DNA of 64,000 nucleotides, taken from contig NZ_PENW01000034.1 of the NCBI RefSeq assembly GCF_003144405.1, positions 62,001-126,000 of the forward strand, given 5' to 3'. A program made the position numbers and the translations under genes. The DNA is from Proteus cibi. GTDB lineage: Bacteria; Pseudomonadota; Gammaproteobacteria; Enterobacterales; Enterobacteriaceae. The notes below the pieces were generated by a model. That model made no database searches. It was not told the origin of the DNA and saw only the letters and a list, made by a program, of their open reading frames with translations. Shown piece after piece: positions 50,059 through 58,560 of the stretch. Position 1 is the first letter of the stretch, and the number at the start of each line of letters is the position of its first letter.

Positions 50059-50896
50059 AATACTGCCCTTCTCTTGTGTCGATGGTCCAGGCAATCGTCT
50101 GGCCATCTTTCTACAAGGATGTAATTTGCGGTGTAAAAATTGTCACAATCCCTACACCATGGGGATCTGTGACAGTTGTGGCGACTGCATTCCAACCTGT
50201 CCTCAACAAGCACTTTCATTACAAAATGGTGTTATAAGTTGGAACAGTGCCCATTGTGAACAATGCGATACCTGTATTCAGCAATGCCCTCGTCAATCAA
50301 GCCCGATGACATTAACCTATACTGTCGATGAATTAATGGCGATCACCCGAAAATATGCTGCATTTATTAATGGTGTAACAGTGAGTGGTGGCGAATCTAC
50401 ATTGCAACTCCCTTTTTTAATTGATTATTTTAAAGCAATCAAAGAAGCACCTGATCTTAAGCATCTTACTTGTTTAATCGACAGTAATGGCACTCTTTCA
50501 CTTAATGGCTGGCAAAAAATCGCCCCGTATATGGATGGTGCTATGATTGATTTAAAAAGTTGGAGTGAAGAGTCTCACCTCTATTTAACCGGTCGTGGTA
50601 ATCAACGCATTAAGGAATCAATTAAATGGCTAGCTAATCATAATTTACTTACAGAATTACGCCTTTTATATATTCCGGAAAAAACTGATTATTTAGAGAA
50701 TATCGAATTACTTTCTCAGTTTATTAATTCCCTTGGCGAATCCATATTAATTAGAATCAATGCTTTTCATCAGCATGGAGTCTATGGTGAAGCGAGTAAT
50801 TGGAGATCGGCACAGAAACAACATATTGATTTATTTAGTAAAGAATTAATAAAAAGAAATATAGTTAACATTAAAACGCCAGAAATATATTCATAG
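50030..50896 (+). CDS. yjjW: YjjW glycyl-radical enzyme activating enzyme
   Basis: Radical-SAM activase (288 residues). The SAM cluster motif is CNLRCKNC near residue 32, preceded by DGPGNRLAIFLQG. An eight-cysteine ferredoxin insert follows (CDSCGDCIPTCP near 48 and CEQCDTCIQQCP near 76), as in activases of the glycerol dehydratase and YjjW groups. The gene overlaps yjjI in a different frame, so they are translated together. In E. coli this pair is beside deoC. Confidence 0.95.
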   Translation: MNSRCVSINKILPFSCVDGPGNRLAIFLQGCNLRCKNCHNPYTMGICDSCGDCIPTCPQQALSLQNGVISWNSAHCEQCDTCIQQCPRQSSPMTLTYTVDELMAITRKYAAFINGVTVSGGESTLQLPFLIDYFKAIKEAPDLKHLTCLIDSNGTLSLNGWQKIAPYMDGAMIDLKSWSEESHLYLTGRGNQRIKESIKWLANHNLLTELRLLYIPEKTDYLENIELLSQFINSLGESILIRINAFHQHGVYGEASNWRSAQKQHIDLFSKELIKRNIVNIKTPEIYS

Positions 50897-51047
50897 AAAA
50901 AATAAACTAAAAATAAAAATAATAATTTAAAATTATTATAAATATAATTAGCAATGCATTTTAAAATAAAATCCATTTATATTGACAGAAAAAGAAGATC
51001 AAATTAGTCTTCAAAAAATCCTGCAAATATAGACGGAATAATAATTT

Positions 51048-54000
51048 ATGTTTATGAGTAAAAAGAAACTAAAGCTATCAATTATTGCTTCAATTATCAT
51101 TAATTCAACATATAGCTATGCATTAAACAATCCATCAGAATTAATTTCCACAAACGATATTAAATTTGAATTTGAATCTGTTCATAAAGACTCCCTTCGA
51201 GGATATGACAGCAATAGGCAAATTCATGGAAGAATGGACGAAAGAAATCTTCCAACAATATTAACATCAAAACATAAAAGTATAATAATAACATCAGATA
51301 AAGATAATATTAATATCAGTTATGATGTTGGGAAAAGCTTTAATCCGTTAAAAATAAAAAATTTCGATAATATTAGCGTCCTTTCGCTTTCAGAAAACGG
51401 TCGTTACTTAACTGCCCATGGTAAATATAATAACAATACTGTGTTTTTTGTTTATGATGTTTTTTTAAAAGAATCAAATTTATTTAATCCTAAAAATAAT
51501 ATCTCATATTATATTGAAGATGATTATTATTCCACCACTAACGATGGATTATTTAGTCTTTACTCTGAAGATAATGATCCTTATGCGATATATACCGCAC
51601 CTAGCGAAAAAAATTTTTTTATCTTTGACAATGAAAATAAAAAAAGCATTCCACTTAATGAGTGGAATAAAACAAAACTCAATAATCATATAGAAAAAAA
51701 TAAATTTATTGCATTTGAAAAATTAACTTCTTTTAATAACTTAATCAAATTAAAACCTAATATTACAGCACCATCCTTTAGTGGAAAATACCTTTATGGT
51801 ACCTTACAAAGAGAAAATCAAAAATCAGATAGTGTTAGATTAGCATTTCTTTATGATCAGTCGAATGATGATATAAAAATTATTTCGAATTCAGATTATG
51901 GCTCATCAAGAATCAATCAACTCTCTAAAAATGATATCGCCGTGGGTTGGATAGAATCGCGCATTAAACGCCAAAATGAAAGCGATGATAGATTAATTCG
52001 CGAAGCTTTTATCTATCATCCGACTCAAAATAAAATTAGAAAACCAACAATTAATAGTACTCATTTGAGTCGTTATTATAATTCAGAAGCGACGGCTATT
52101 TCAGAAAATGGTGAATTTTTTGTTGGCTGGGTAGAATACGGTGACAATCTCATAAAAAAAAGACAATCTTCTCCACTATCAGAATATCCTAGAAACGCCT
52201 TTGTATATTTTGTTGATGAAGAAAAATCCCAACTATTACTAAATCTCAATAATAACATTGAAGAATCAGAAGCCCATTCTATATCTAAAGATGGCAATGC
52301 TATATTTGGTGTATCAAAAGGAAGCAATAATGAATGGAAACTTGTTGCCTGGAATATTGGAAAAACACCAGAGAATAAAATAGAAGAAAATCAAAATAAA
52401 GAAACTATAAATATTAAATACGATACACTTTTAGCAACTAATGATATTGAAAAAACCAAAGTGTACTCAAATTTATCATTTGAAAATTTGACTTCGCTTA
52501 AAAAGACATTTAACACTCAAAAAGAAGCATTATCCAATAGATTAGAAATAACTAAAACTAATATGGAAAATGCCAGTAAAGAAAAAATTAGAATTGAAAA
52601 CATTATTGATGAGGGCGATAAAAATGGAGGTTCAGCAACATATGATAAATATTCAAATGAATATCATAAATATAAAAATAGAGAAGATGATTACAAAAAA
52701 GAAATCGAAGATATTAATCTTGAAATAACCACGTTAGATAATGGAACACAAAATTCGCAATTAAAATTAGCTGAATATGAATATGCAAAGAGTCAAACCA
52801 CGCTTAATGCACTAACACAAAAAAATGCAGCAATAGAAGCAGAGAAAGCCAGAGCTGAGCAAGAGCGCTTAGACAGAGAGAAACAACGTTTAGCTGACGA
52901 AGCCAAAGAGAAACAACGCTTAGCTGACGAAGTCAAAGAAAAACAACGCTTGGCTGATGAAGCCGAAGAGAAACAACGTTTAGCTGACGAAGCCAAAGAG
53001 AAACAACGCTTAGCTGACGAAGCCAAAGAGAAACAACGTTTGGCTAATGAAGCCAAAGAGAAACAACGCTTAGCTGACGAAGTCAAAGAACAACAACGTT
53101 TGGCTAATGAAGCCAAAGAGAAACAACGCTTAGCTGACGAAGCCAAAGAACAACAACGTTTGGCTAATGAAGCCAAAGAGAAACAACGCTTAGCTGACGA
53201 AGCCAAAGAACAACAACGTTTGGCTAATGAAGCCAAAGAGAAACAACGCTTAGCTGACGAAGCCAAAGAACAACAACGTTTGGCTAATGAAGCCAAAGAG
53301 AAACAACGCTTAGCTGACGAAGCCAAAGAACAACAACGTTTGGCTAATGAAGCCAAAGAGAAACAACGCTTAGCTGACGAAGCCAAAGAACAACAACGTT
53401 TGGCTAATGAAGCCAAAGAGAAACAACGCTTAGCTGACGAAGCCAAAGAACAACAACGTTTGGCTAATGAAGCCAAAGAGAAACAACGCTTAGCTGACGA
53501 AGCCAAAGAACAACAACGTTTGGCTAATGAAGCCAAAGAGAAACAACGCTTAGCTGACGAAGCCAAAGAACAACAACGTTTGGCTAATGAAGCCAAAGAG
53601 AAACAACGCTTAGCTGACGAAGCCAAAGAACAACAACGTTTGGCTAATGAAGCCAAAGAGAAACAACGCTTAGCTGACGAAGCCAAAGAACAACAACGTT
53701 TGGCTAATGAAGCCAAAGAGAAACAACGCTTAGCTGACGAAGCCAAAGAACAACAACGTTTGGCTAATGAAGCCAAAGAGAAACAACGCTTAGCTGAAGA
53801 AGCCAAAGAGAAGCAACGCATTGCCGAAGAAGCTGAAGAGAAACAACGTTTAGCCGAAGAAGCCAAAGAACAACAACGCTTGGCAGATGAAGCCAAAGAG
53901 AAACAACGCTTAGCTGACGAAGCCAAAGAACAACAACGTTTGGCTAATGAAGCCAAAGAGAAACAACGCCTTGCCGAAGAAGCCAAAGAACAACAACGTT

Positions 54001-55202
54001 TGGCTAATGAAGCCAAAGAGAAACAACGTTTGGCTGACGAAGCCAAAGAGAAACAACGTTTGGCTAATGAAGCCAAAGAGAAACAACGTTTGGCTGACGA
54101 AGCCAAAGAGAAACAACGCCTTGCTGATGAAGACAAAGAGAAGCAACGCATTGCCGAAGAAAAAGCCAAAGAACTGATCCCAGTAGAAGATGAATTAGAA
54201 CTACGAGCAAAAGAGAAAGAAAAAAATAAACCCTCTGTCACTATCAGCAAACCAATTGATATTGAAAACACCTATAAATCAATGCAATTAGTGGCTGGAA
54301 ACAGCTATAAATTTATGGATATGCAACAAGGGCAACTGCGTTATTTAGCTTCTGCGACTTGTTCTGTTGGCACTAAAAAAGCCTGTATCAGCGGTTTTAC
54401 ACACTATCAAAACGTAAATAAAGCCAATGCAACACAAACCGGATTAAGCGGAGCCTATCGTTTTGATGTCAACCATATCCCATTAATTGTAGGACTTGCC
54501 ATTGATACCGATGTCTATTCTTCATTACCTAAAGGCTATCAATATCAAGGTTACGCATTACCTTTAATTGGCTTTAGTCTAGATTTAATGCCATCACTCA
54601 ATGCTGAATTAAATAACAATGCATTACACCTGTCATTAAAAGGGGCTTATTTAAATCGTAAAGTTTCTATTGAAAGACAAGCATTAGCTAATACTGAGCA
54701 GGGTAAGGGGAATGCGAAAATTACTGGCTATCATATTGAATTACAGGGTTATTATCCTTATTCAATAGCAGATGATTTATTACTGACACCATTTGCTGGG
54801 CTTACTTTTAATCAAATCTCACGTTCCGCTTACAGTGAAACTCAAAATGCGCAATTTGCAGCACACTATGATGCTCTTAAAACACACTCACTGTTAGCCA
54901 AAATGGGATTAGGTATGGACTACTTATTAGGTTCATCTTTCATCTTGAATACTAAAGCGGGTTTATTATGGAACCTATCACATCATCAAGGGGATTTTCG
55001 TAGTCAGATTGACTATTTAGGTCAACAACATATTGATTATTCAGAAAACAAGAAACCGTTAAAGCAACGTCCATTTGCTCATGTCGGGTTGACTTATCAG
55101 TTTGATAAACAGTCTTCCATTAACACATCAGCAAATTGGGAAATGACCCCTTATCGCAATCACGATATGCAGTTTGGCATTAGCTACACTTATCGCTTCT
55201 AA
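51048..55202 (+). CDS. Autotransporter with a 43-unit decapeptide rod
   Basis: A 1384-residue type V secreted protein. Residues 1-25 are a signal peptide ending TYSYA. About 26-435 is a beta-rich domain with HAF-like motifs (AISENGEFFVGWVEYG; SISKDGNAIFGVSKGS) suggesting a propeller-like fold. About 460-605 is a coiled coil of alternating charge. Residues 611-1040 are 43 exact-length decapeptides of the form E(K/Q)QRLA(D/N/E)EAK, predicted one long charged helix. A short linker leads to a C-terminal beta-barrel (about 1085-1384) ending YTYRF. Passenger DNA is AT-richer than its neighbours, a sign of transfer. I do not recognise a named homologue; an adhesin is the best guess. Confidence 0.88.
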   Translation: MFMSKKKLKLSIIASIIINSTYSYALNNPSELISTNDIKFEFESVHKDSLRGYDSNRQIHGRMDERNLPTILTSKHKSIIITSDKDNINISYDVGKSFNPLKIKNFDNISVLSLSENGRYLTAHGKYNNNTVFFVYDVFLKESNLFNPKNNISYYIEDDYYSTTNDGLFSLYSEDNDPYAIYTAPSEKNFFIFDNENKKSIPLNEWNKTKLNNHIEKNKFIAFEKLTSFNNLIKLKPNITAPSFSGKYLYGTLQRENQKSDSVRLAFLYDQSNDDIKIISNSDYGSSRINQLSKNDIAVGWIESRIKRQNESDDRLIREAFIYHPTQNKIRKPTINSTHLSRYYNSEATAISENGEFFVGWVEYGDNLIKKRQSSPLSEYPRNAFVYFVDEEKSQLLLNLNNNIEESEAHSISKDGNAIFGVSKGSNNEWKLVAWNIGKTPENKIEENQNKETINIKYDTLLATNDIEKTKVYSNLSFENLTSLKKTFNTQKEALSNRLEITKTNMENASKEKIRIENIIDEGDKNGGSATYDKYSNEYHKYKNREDDYKKEIEDINLEITTLDNGTQNSQLKLAEYEYAKSQTTLNALTQKNAAIEAEKARAEQERLDREKQRLADEAKEKQRLADEVKEKQRLADEAEEKQRLADEAKEKQRLADEAKEKQRLANEAKEKQRLADEVKEQQRLANEAKEKQRLADEAKEQQRLANEAKEKQRLADEAKEQQRLANEAKEKQRLADEAKEQQRLANEAKEKQRLADEAKEQQRLANEAKEKQRLADEAKEQQRLANEAKEKQRLADEAKEQQRLANEAKEKQRLADEAKEQQRLANEAKEKQRLADEAKEQQRLANEAKEKQRLADEAKEQQRLANEAKEKQRLADEAKEQQRLANEAKEKQRLADEAKEQQRLANEAKEKQRLAEEAKEKQRIAEEAEEKQRLAEEAKEQQRLADEAKEKQRLADEAKEQQRLANEAKEKQRLAEEAKEQQRLANEAKEKQRLADEAKEKQRLANEAKEKQRLADEAKEKQRLADEDKEKQRIAEEKAKELIPVEDELELRAKEKEKNKPSVTISKPIDIENTYKSMQLVAGNSYKFMDMQQGQLRYLASATCSVGTKKACISGFTHYQNVNKANATQTGLSGAYRFDVNHIPLIVGLAIDTDVYSSLPKGYQYQGYALPLIGFSLDLMPSLNAELNNNALHLSLKGAYLNRKVSIERQALANTEQGKGNAKITGYHIELQGYYPYSIADDLLLTPFAGLTFNQISRSAYSETQNAQFAAHYDALKTHSLLAKMGLGMDYLLGSSFILNTKAGLLWNLSHHQGDFRSQIDYLGQQHIDYSENKKPLKQRPFAHVGLTYQFDKQSSINTSANWEMTPYRNHDMQFGISYTYRF
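52878..54167 (+). repeat. Tandem 30-bp repeat array, 43 units, inside the autotransporter
   Basis: Unit length is exactly 30 bases from 52878 to 54167 (1290 bases, 43 units). Two alternating 30-base versions make a 60-base higher-order unit. From 53084 to 53797 (714 bases, nearly 12 copies) the 60-base unit repeats without a single mismatch, while both ends of the array have diverged. Because the unit is a multiple of three, copy-number change alters rod length, not reading frame. Confidence 0.97.
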
Positions 55203-55246
55203 TTCCTTATTGTTATATTTAAGGTTAATTTTAGCTGTATTATTTG

Positions 55247-55280
55247 GCTTCCTATAAAAATATAGGAAGCTCTTTTTATT
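55247..55280. terminator. Terminator between the autotransporter and the ABC operon
   Basis: GCTTCCTATA and TATAGGAAGC flank an AAAA loop, followed by CTTTTTATT. It ends the autotransporter transcript and, from the other side, the leftward ABC operon. Confidence 0.88.
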
Positions 55281-55923
55281 AATCGATTGAAGCATTCAAA
55301 GTAGAAATAATAGATGTATTTTTTTCTTTATCTACCCACCACACCTTAGTCGAAACCTTCTCAAGAAGCGCTTTATTGTGGCTAAAGATAATCAAGCTTA
55401 AAGGTCGCTTTTGACTTTCATCTATTAACACCTGCCAAATATCGGCTTGAATTTGTGCGTCTAACTGCGCTGTCACTTCATCCGCAATCAATATTTGAGT
55501 ACGAGGATCTAACGCCCGTAATAACGCAATACGTGCAAGCTCTCCACCAGATAATTCATTAGGTCTACGCGTTAACCACTCTTGCTTGATCTTGAGTTTT
55601 TCGAGCCAACTTTCATCTGGTGACCAAGCATCACGAACGCTATCACCGGTTGTTCGGAATGGATTAAAACATTTATCAGGATGTTGAGGGACTAATTGAA
55701 TGGGACAATAACCCTTTTTAGACAATGGGTTACCATTAAAAAGAATTGAACCTTGAGTGGGAAGTTGCCACTGCGCTAAAACACGACCTAATGTCGTTTT
55801 TCCAGTGCCGCTTGGTGCTGAAATACCGAACCGCTCTCCCGCCTCTAACGAAAAGGAGAGATCTTGCCATAACACCTTACCTGCTTGCTCCACAGATAAT
55901 TGTTTTAACTCTAAAAGTGGCAT
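55279..55923 (-). CDS. ABC transporter ATPase, nickel/peptide type (NikE/OppF-like)
   Basis: A 214-residue ATPase. Walker A is APSGTGKTT near residue 35 (first Gly replaced by Ala), the signature is LSGGELARIALLRAL near 136, and Walker B is ILIADEVTAQLD near 160. It lacks the C-terminal oligopeptide domain of OppF/DppF and is even shorter than NikE. The ATG at 55923 has GGAG eight bases upstream; upstream codons are hydrophobic nonsense. Last gene of the five-gene operon. Confidence 0.88.
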   Translation of the reverse strand: MPLLELKQLSVEQAGKVLWQDLSFSLEAGERFGISAPSGTGKTTLGRVLAQWQLPTQGSILFNGNPLSKKGYCPIQLVPQHPDKCFNPFRTTGDSVRDAWSPDESWLEKLKIKQEWLTRRPNELSGGELARIALLRALDPRTQILIADEVTAQLDAQIQADIWQVLIDESQKRPLSLIIFSHNKALLEKVSTKVWWVDKEKNTSIISTLNASID

Positions 55924-55982
55924 AAAGATAACTCCAGAAATAACCAATGAAACGTATAAAAATAAGACGAAAGAACACAATA

Positions 55983-56780
55983 TTATAATGGATTAAGTGA
56001 TGCTTCTTTTGTATTAATAAATTGTTGTTCAGGTAATGCATTCCAGAGCGTCTTCAACCACTCACTACCCTCATGACGATTAAGCACATTAGCTGGAATA
56101 ATTTCGTTAACCTCACCCTGATTAAGCACTGCTATTGTATCCGCAAACCGTGCAGCCAAGGCTAAATCATGTGTAACCCAAAGCACTGATTTACCTTGAT
56201 TGCATAACTCTCTTAAATGCCCTAATAACAAACACGCATGTTCATCATCGAGCCACGAGGTGATTTCATCTGCCAAAATATATTGTGCATTAGAGAGTGT
56301 TGCATTACAGGCTAATACACGTTTTGCCATGCCACCAGACAATTTTGCGGGATATGTTTTTACCAATGAACCAGAAAGATGATAAAGCCCTAACTGTTGC
56401 ACGATATCATCAGAGGTAACATCAGCACCACTTAAACGTGCAGAGCGACTTAATTGATCACCGATGCAGATTAACGGATTGAGGGCGCTAACACCTTGAG
56501 GAATATAACAAAAAGTATTCCCACGATAAGCAATAAGTTCCCGTTCACTTAGCGTGTGCCCATTCAGTTTAATCGCACCACGAACTCGCATATTGGCAGG
56601 CAAAAGTCCTAGCGCACTTTGTAATAACAGGCTTTTACCTTCACCACTGCCTCCCACTAATGCCAGCATCTTTCCGGGTTTAATATCCAATGAAATTGAT
56701 TTTAGCAACGGCTGCCAATTTCGTTTTCCTAACCAACGAAATTGTGCAATATCAATGGAGAATTGTTCAAAACTTAACAT
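55983..56780 (-). CDS. ABC transporter ATPase, nickel/peptide type (NikD/OppD-like)
   Basis: A 265-residue ATPase with Walker A GGSGEGKS near residue 43, signature LSGGMAKRVLACNA near 147 and Walker B YILADEITSWLD near 168. Length resembles NikD (about 254), and the C-terminal oligopeptide domain of OppD is missing. The ATG at 56780 lies inside the end of the upstream permease gene (ATGTTAA), so translation is coupled. Confidence 0.88.
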   Translation of the reverse strand: MLSFEQFSIDIAQFRWLGKRNWQPLLKSISLDIKPGKMLALVGGSGEGKSLLLQSALGLLPANMRVRGAIKLNGHTLSERELIAYRGNTFCYIPQGVSALNPLICIGDQLSRSARLSGADVTSDDIVQQLGLYHLSGSLVKTYPAKLSGGMAKRVLACNATLSNAQYILADEITSWLDDEHACLLLGHLRELCNQGKSVLWVTHDLALAARFADTIAVLNQGEVNEIIPANVLNRHEGSEWLKTLWNALPEQQFINTKEASLNPL

Positions 56781-57586
56781 CCCGCCCCTCTTAGCCATAA
56801 TTGTTGCATTGCTTTAGCAAATTGATCGAAGATCAAGACTAAGCACATCAAAATCAATCCCGGAAACACCACCATCCACCAAGAGCCTGTACTTAAATAG
56901 CGTAGCGCATCTGCCAGTAATAAGCCGAGTGAAGGTTCATGAGCAGCCTGACCAAAACCGAGGAAGCTTAATGCCGCGCTATGCAATACTGCATGAGGAA
57001 ACATTAACAAGGTTCCCACAATCCACTGAGGTAATAGCATTGGGATATAGTGTTTTTTTACACACTCAAAAGGCGTATTACCAATACGACGCGATAACAT
57101 CACATAATCAGCTTCTCTAATACGTTGAATTTCACCTCGTAAGATCAACGCCAATTTAGGCCAATGCGTTAATGCGACAGCCCAAATAACACCTTGTTGC
57201 CCGCCACCTAACGTGAAACAGATCAAAATCAAGAGTAATAAGTGAGGTAATGCCAAAAGCGCATCAACAACACCTCTTACAAAAAAGTCGCAATAACGAT
57301 TTATGGAAGAGATACCCGCGAAAATCAATGCAATTAAGCCACTCACAACCGCACTTGTTACACCAATATTTAAGCTACTTAACATGCCTTGAAAACAACG
57401 TAACCATAAAGAGCGACCAAGATTATCTGTGCCAAACCAATATTGCTCTGAAGGCGCTTGATTTCTTGCCAAAAAATCCATTGCAATATCAGTATGAGAA
57501 ATAGAAAAACCGTAAGCCACTAACCCAATCAAAGCAAGGGTCACGAAGAGAAGTTTCAATAAAGGCTTGTTCGGATCGTAAATCAT
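56774..57586 (-). CDS. ABC transporter permease, DppC/NikC-like
   Basis: A 270-residue permease with about six hydrophobic segments. FGTDNLGRSLWLRCFQG near residue 51 is the typical DppC/NikC periplasmic start, and the EAA-type loop (about 160-195) includes READYVMLSRRIGNT. It overlaps the other permease by four bases and the ATPase gene by seven. Confidence 0.9.
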   Translation of the reverse strand: MIYDPNKPLLKLLFVTLALIGLVAYGFSISHTDIAMDFLARNQAPSEQYWFGTDNLGRSLWLRCFQGMLSSLNIGVTSAVVSGLIALIFAGISSINRYCDFFVRGVVDALLALPHLLLLILICFTLGGGQQGVIWAVALTHWPKLALILRGEIQRIREADYVMLSRRIGNTPFECVKKHYIPMLLPQWIVGTLLMFPHAVLHSAALSFLGFGQAAHEPSLGLLLADALRYLSTGSWWMVVFPGLILMCLVLIFDQFAKAMQQLWLRGAGC

Positions 57587-58560
57587 GAGTCTCGCAAAAT
57601 TCCTTTATTAATACGTCTTAATAGCCCATTAGAAATGCTATTACCAAAGAAAATTAAAATCGTGCTAAAAACCACAATACCCATCAATAATGGAATATCG
57701 CCACGTAATCCCGCATCAACGGTGGCTTGCCCTAAACCGGGATAAGCAAATACTTTCTCTGCCAAAAGAGAGCCACCAAGTAATTCACCAATGGATGCAA
57801 ACTGTAAGCAAAGTGCAGGTGTAATGGCATGACGTAGAACATGAAATAGCATCATAGCCCAACCTTTATCACCTTGAGCTTTCGCAAAATGGATAAATTC
57901 ACTGCCCATTACCTCAGCCACTTTCGCACGAGTGTGCAGTGCAATATTCCCAGTGCCTAATAATCCAAGAGCAATCATAGGTAAGATAAGATGAGAAAAA
58001 CGCTGGCTTAACGTTGCTGTTTCAGCACTACTTCCCATCGGCCAGGCGCAACAAATTGGCGCCCAATGTAAGGTGACAGAAAACAGAGATAGCAGCAGTA
58101 ATCCCACCCAAAACGTCGGTAAGGCCGCTAATAGATAAGATAAAGTAGAGATCATTCTATCTGGCCAACGATTAAGATATCGACCTGCGATTAATCCCAT
58201 CACGACACCAATGACACCGGAAAATACCCATGCTGAAAAAAGCAAGATAAACGAAGGTCCAGCACGTTCACGAATAACATCAATGACAGGCATGTTATAC
58301 AACATAGAATAGCCAAAATCCCCTTGAATGATTTGGCTAAACCAAAACCAAAATCGCATCCATAAAGGTTGGTCAATTCCCCAACGTGCTGCAATTAAAG
58401 GGTATTGCTCAGGAGGAACATTCAATAAATCACTACCGATATACGCCTTAATGGGATCGATCGGTGAAAAACTTAATAAAATAAAAACACCTGCCGTTGT
58501 CACCAACAGCAGGCAGAGTAGTCGCAGGAAAAAACCTACACTTTGACGTATTACTGACAA
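57583..58560 (-). CDS. ABC transporter permease, DppB/NikB-like
   Basis: A permease of about 325 residues with six membrane segments. GDFGYSMLYNMPVIDVIRER near residue 88 and the cytosolic EAA loop (about 215-245) are family features. The start is uncertain: TTG at 58560 has GGAAG five bases upstream and is preferred; GTG at 58566 and TTG at 58572 are in frame. All overlap the binding-protein gene, so coupling is probable. Confidence 0.9.
   Translation of the reverse strand: MSVIRQSVGFFLRLLCLLLVTTAGVFILLSFSPIDPIKAYIGSDLLNVPPEQYPLIAARWGIDQPLWMRFWFWFSQIIQGDFGYSMLYNMPVIDVIRERAGPSFILLFSAWVFSGVIGVVMGLIAGRYLNRWPDRMISTLSYLLAALPTFWVGLLLLSLFSVTLHWAPICCAWPMGSSAETATLSQRFSHLILPMIALGLLGTGNIALHTRAKVAEVMGSEFIHFAKAQGDKGWAMMLFHVLRHAITPALCLQFASIGELLGGSLLAEKVFAYPGLGQATVDAGLRGDIPLLMGIVVFSTILIFFGNSISNGLLRRINKGILRDS

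Noticed and set aside
52878-54167. CRISPR-like regular repeats
   Set aside because: The repeats are contiguous, with no unique spacers, and are in frame within a large gene with signal peptide and barrel.
52793-54271. 492-codon open frame on the minus strand opposite the autotransporter repeats
   Set aside because: It is open only because the 60-base unit lacks stops on that strand; its Ser/Leu/Ala/Cys repeat translation mirrors the array and there is no ribosome site.
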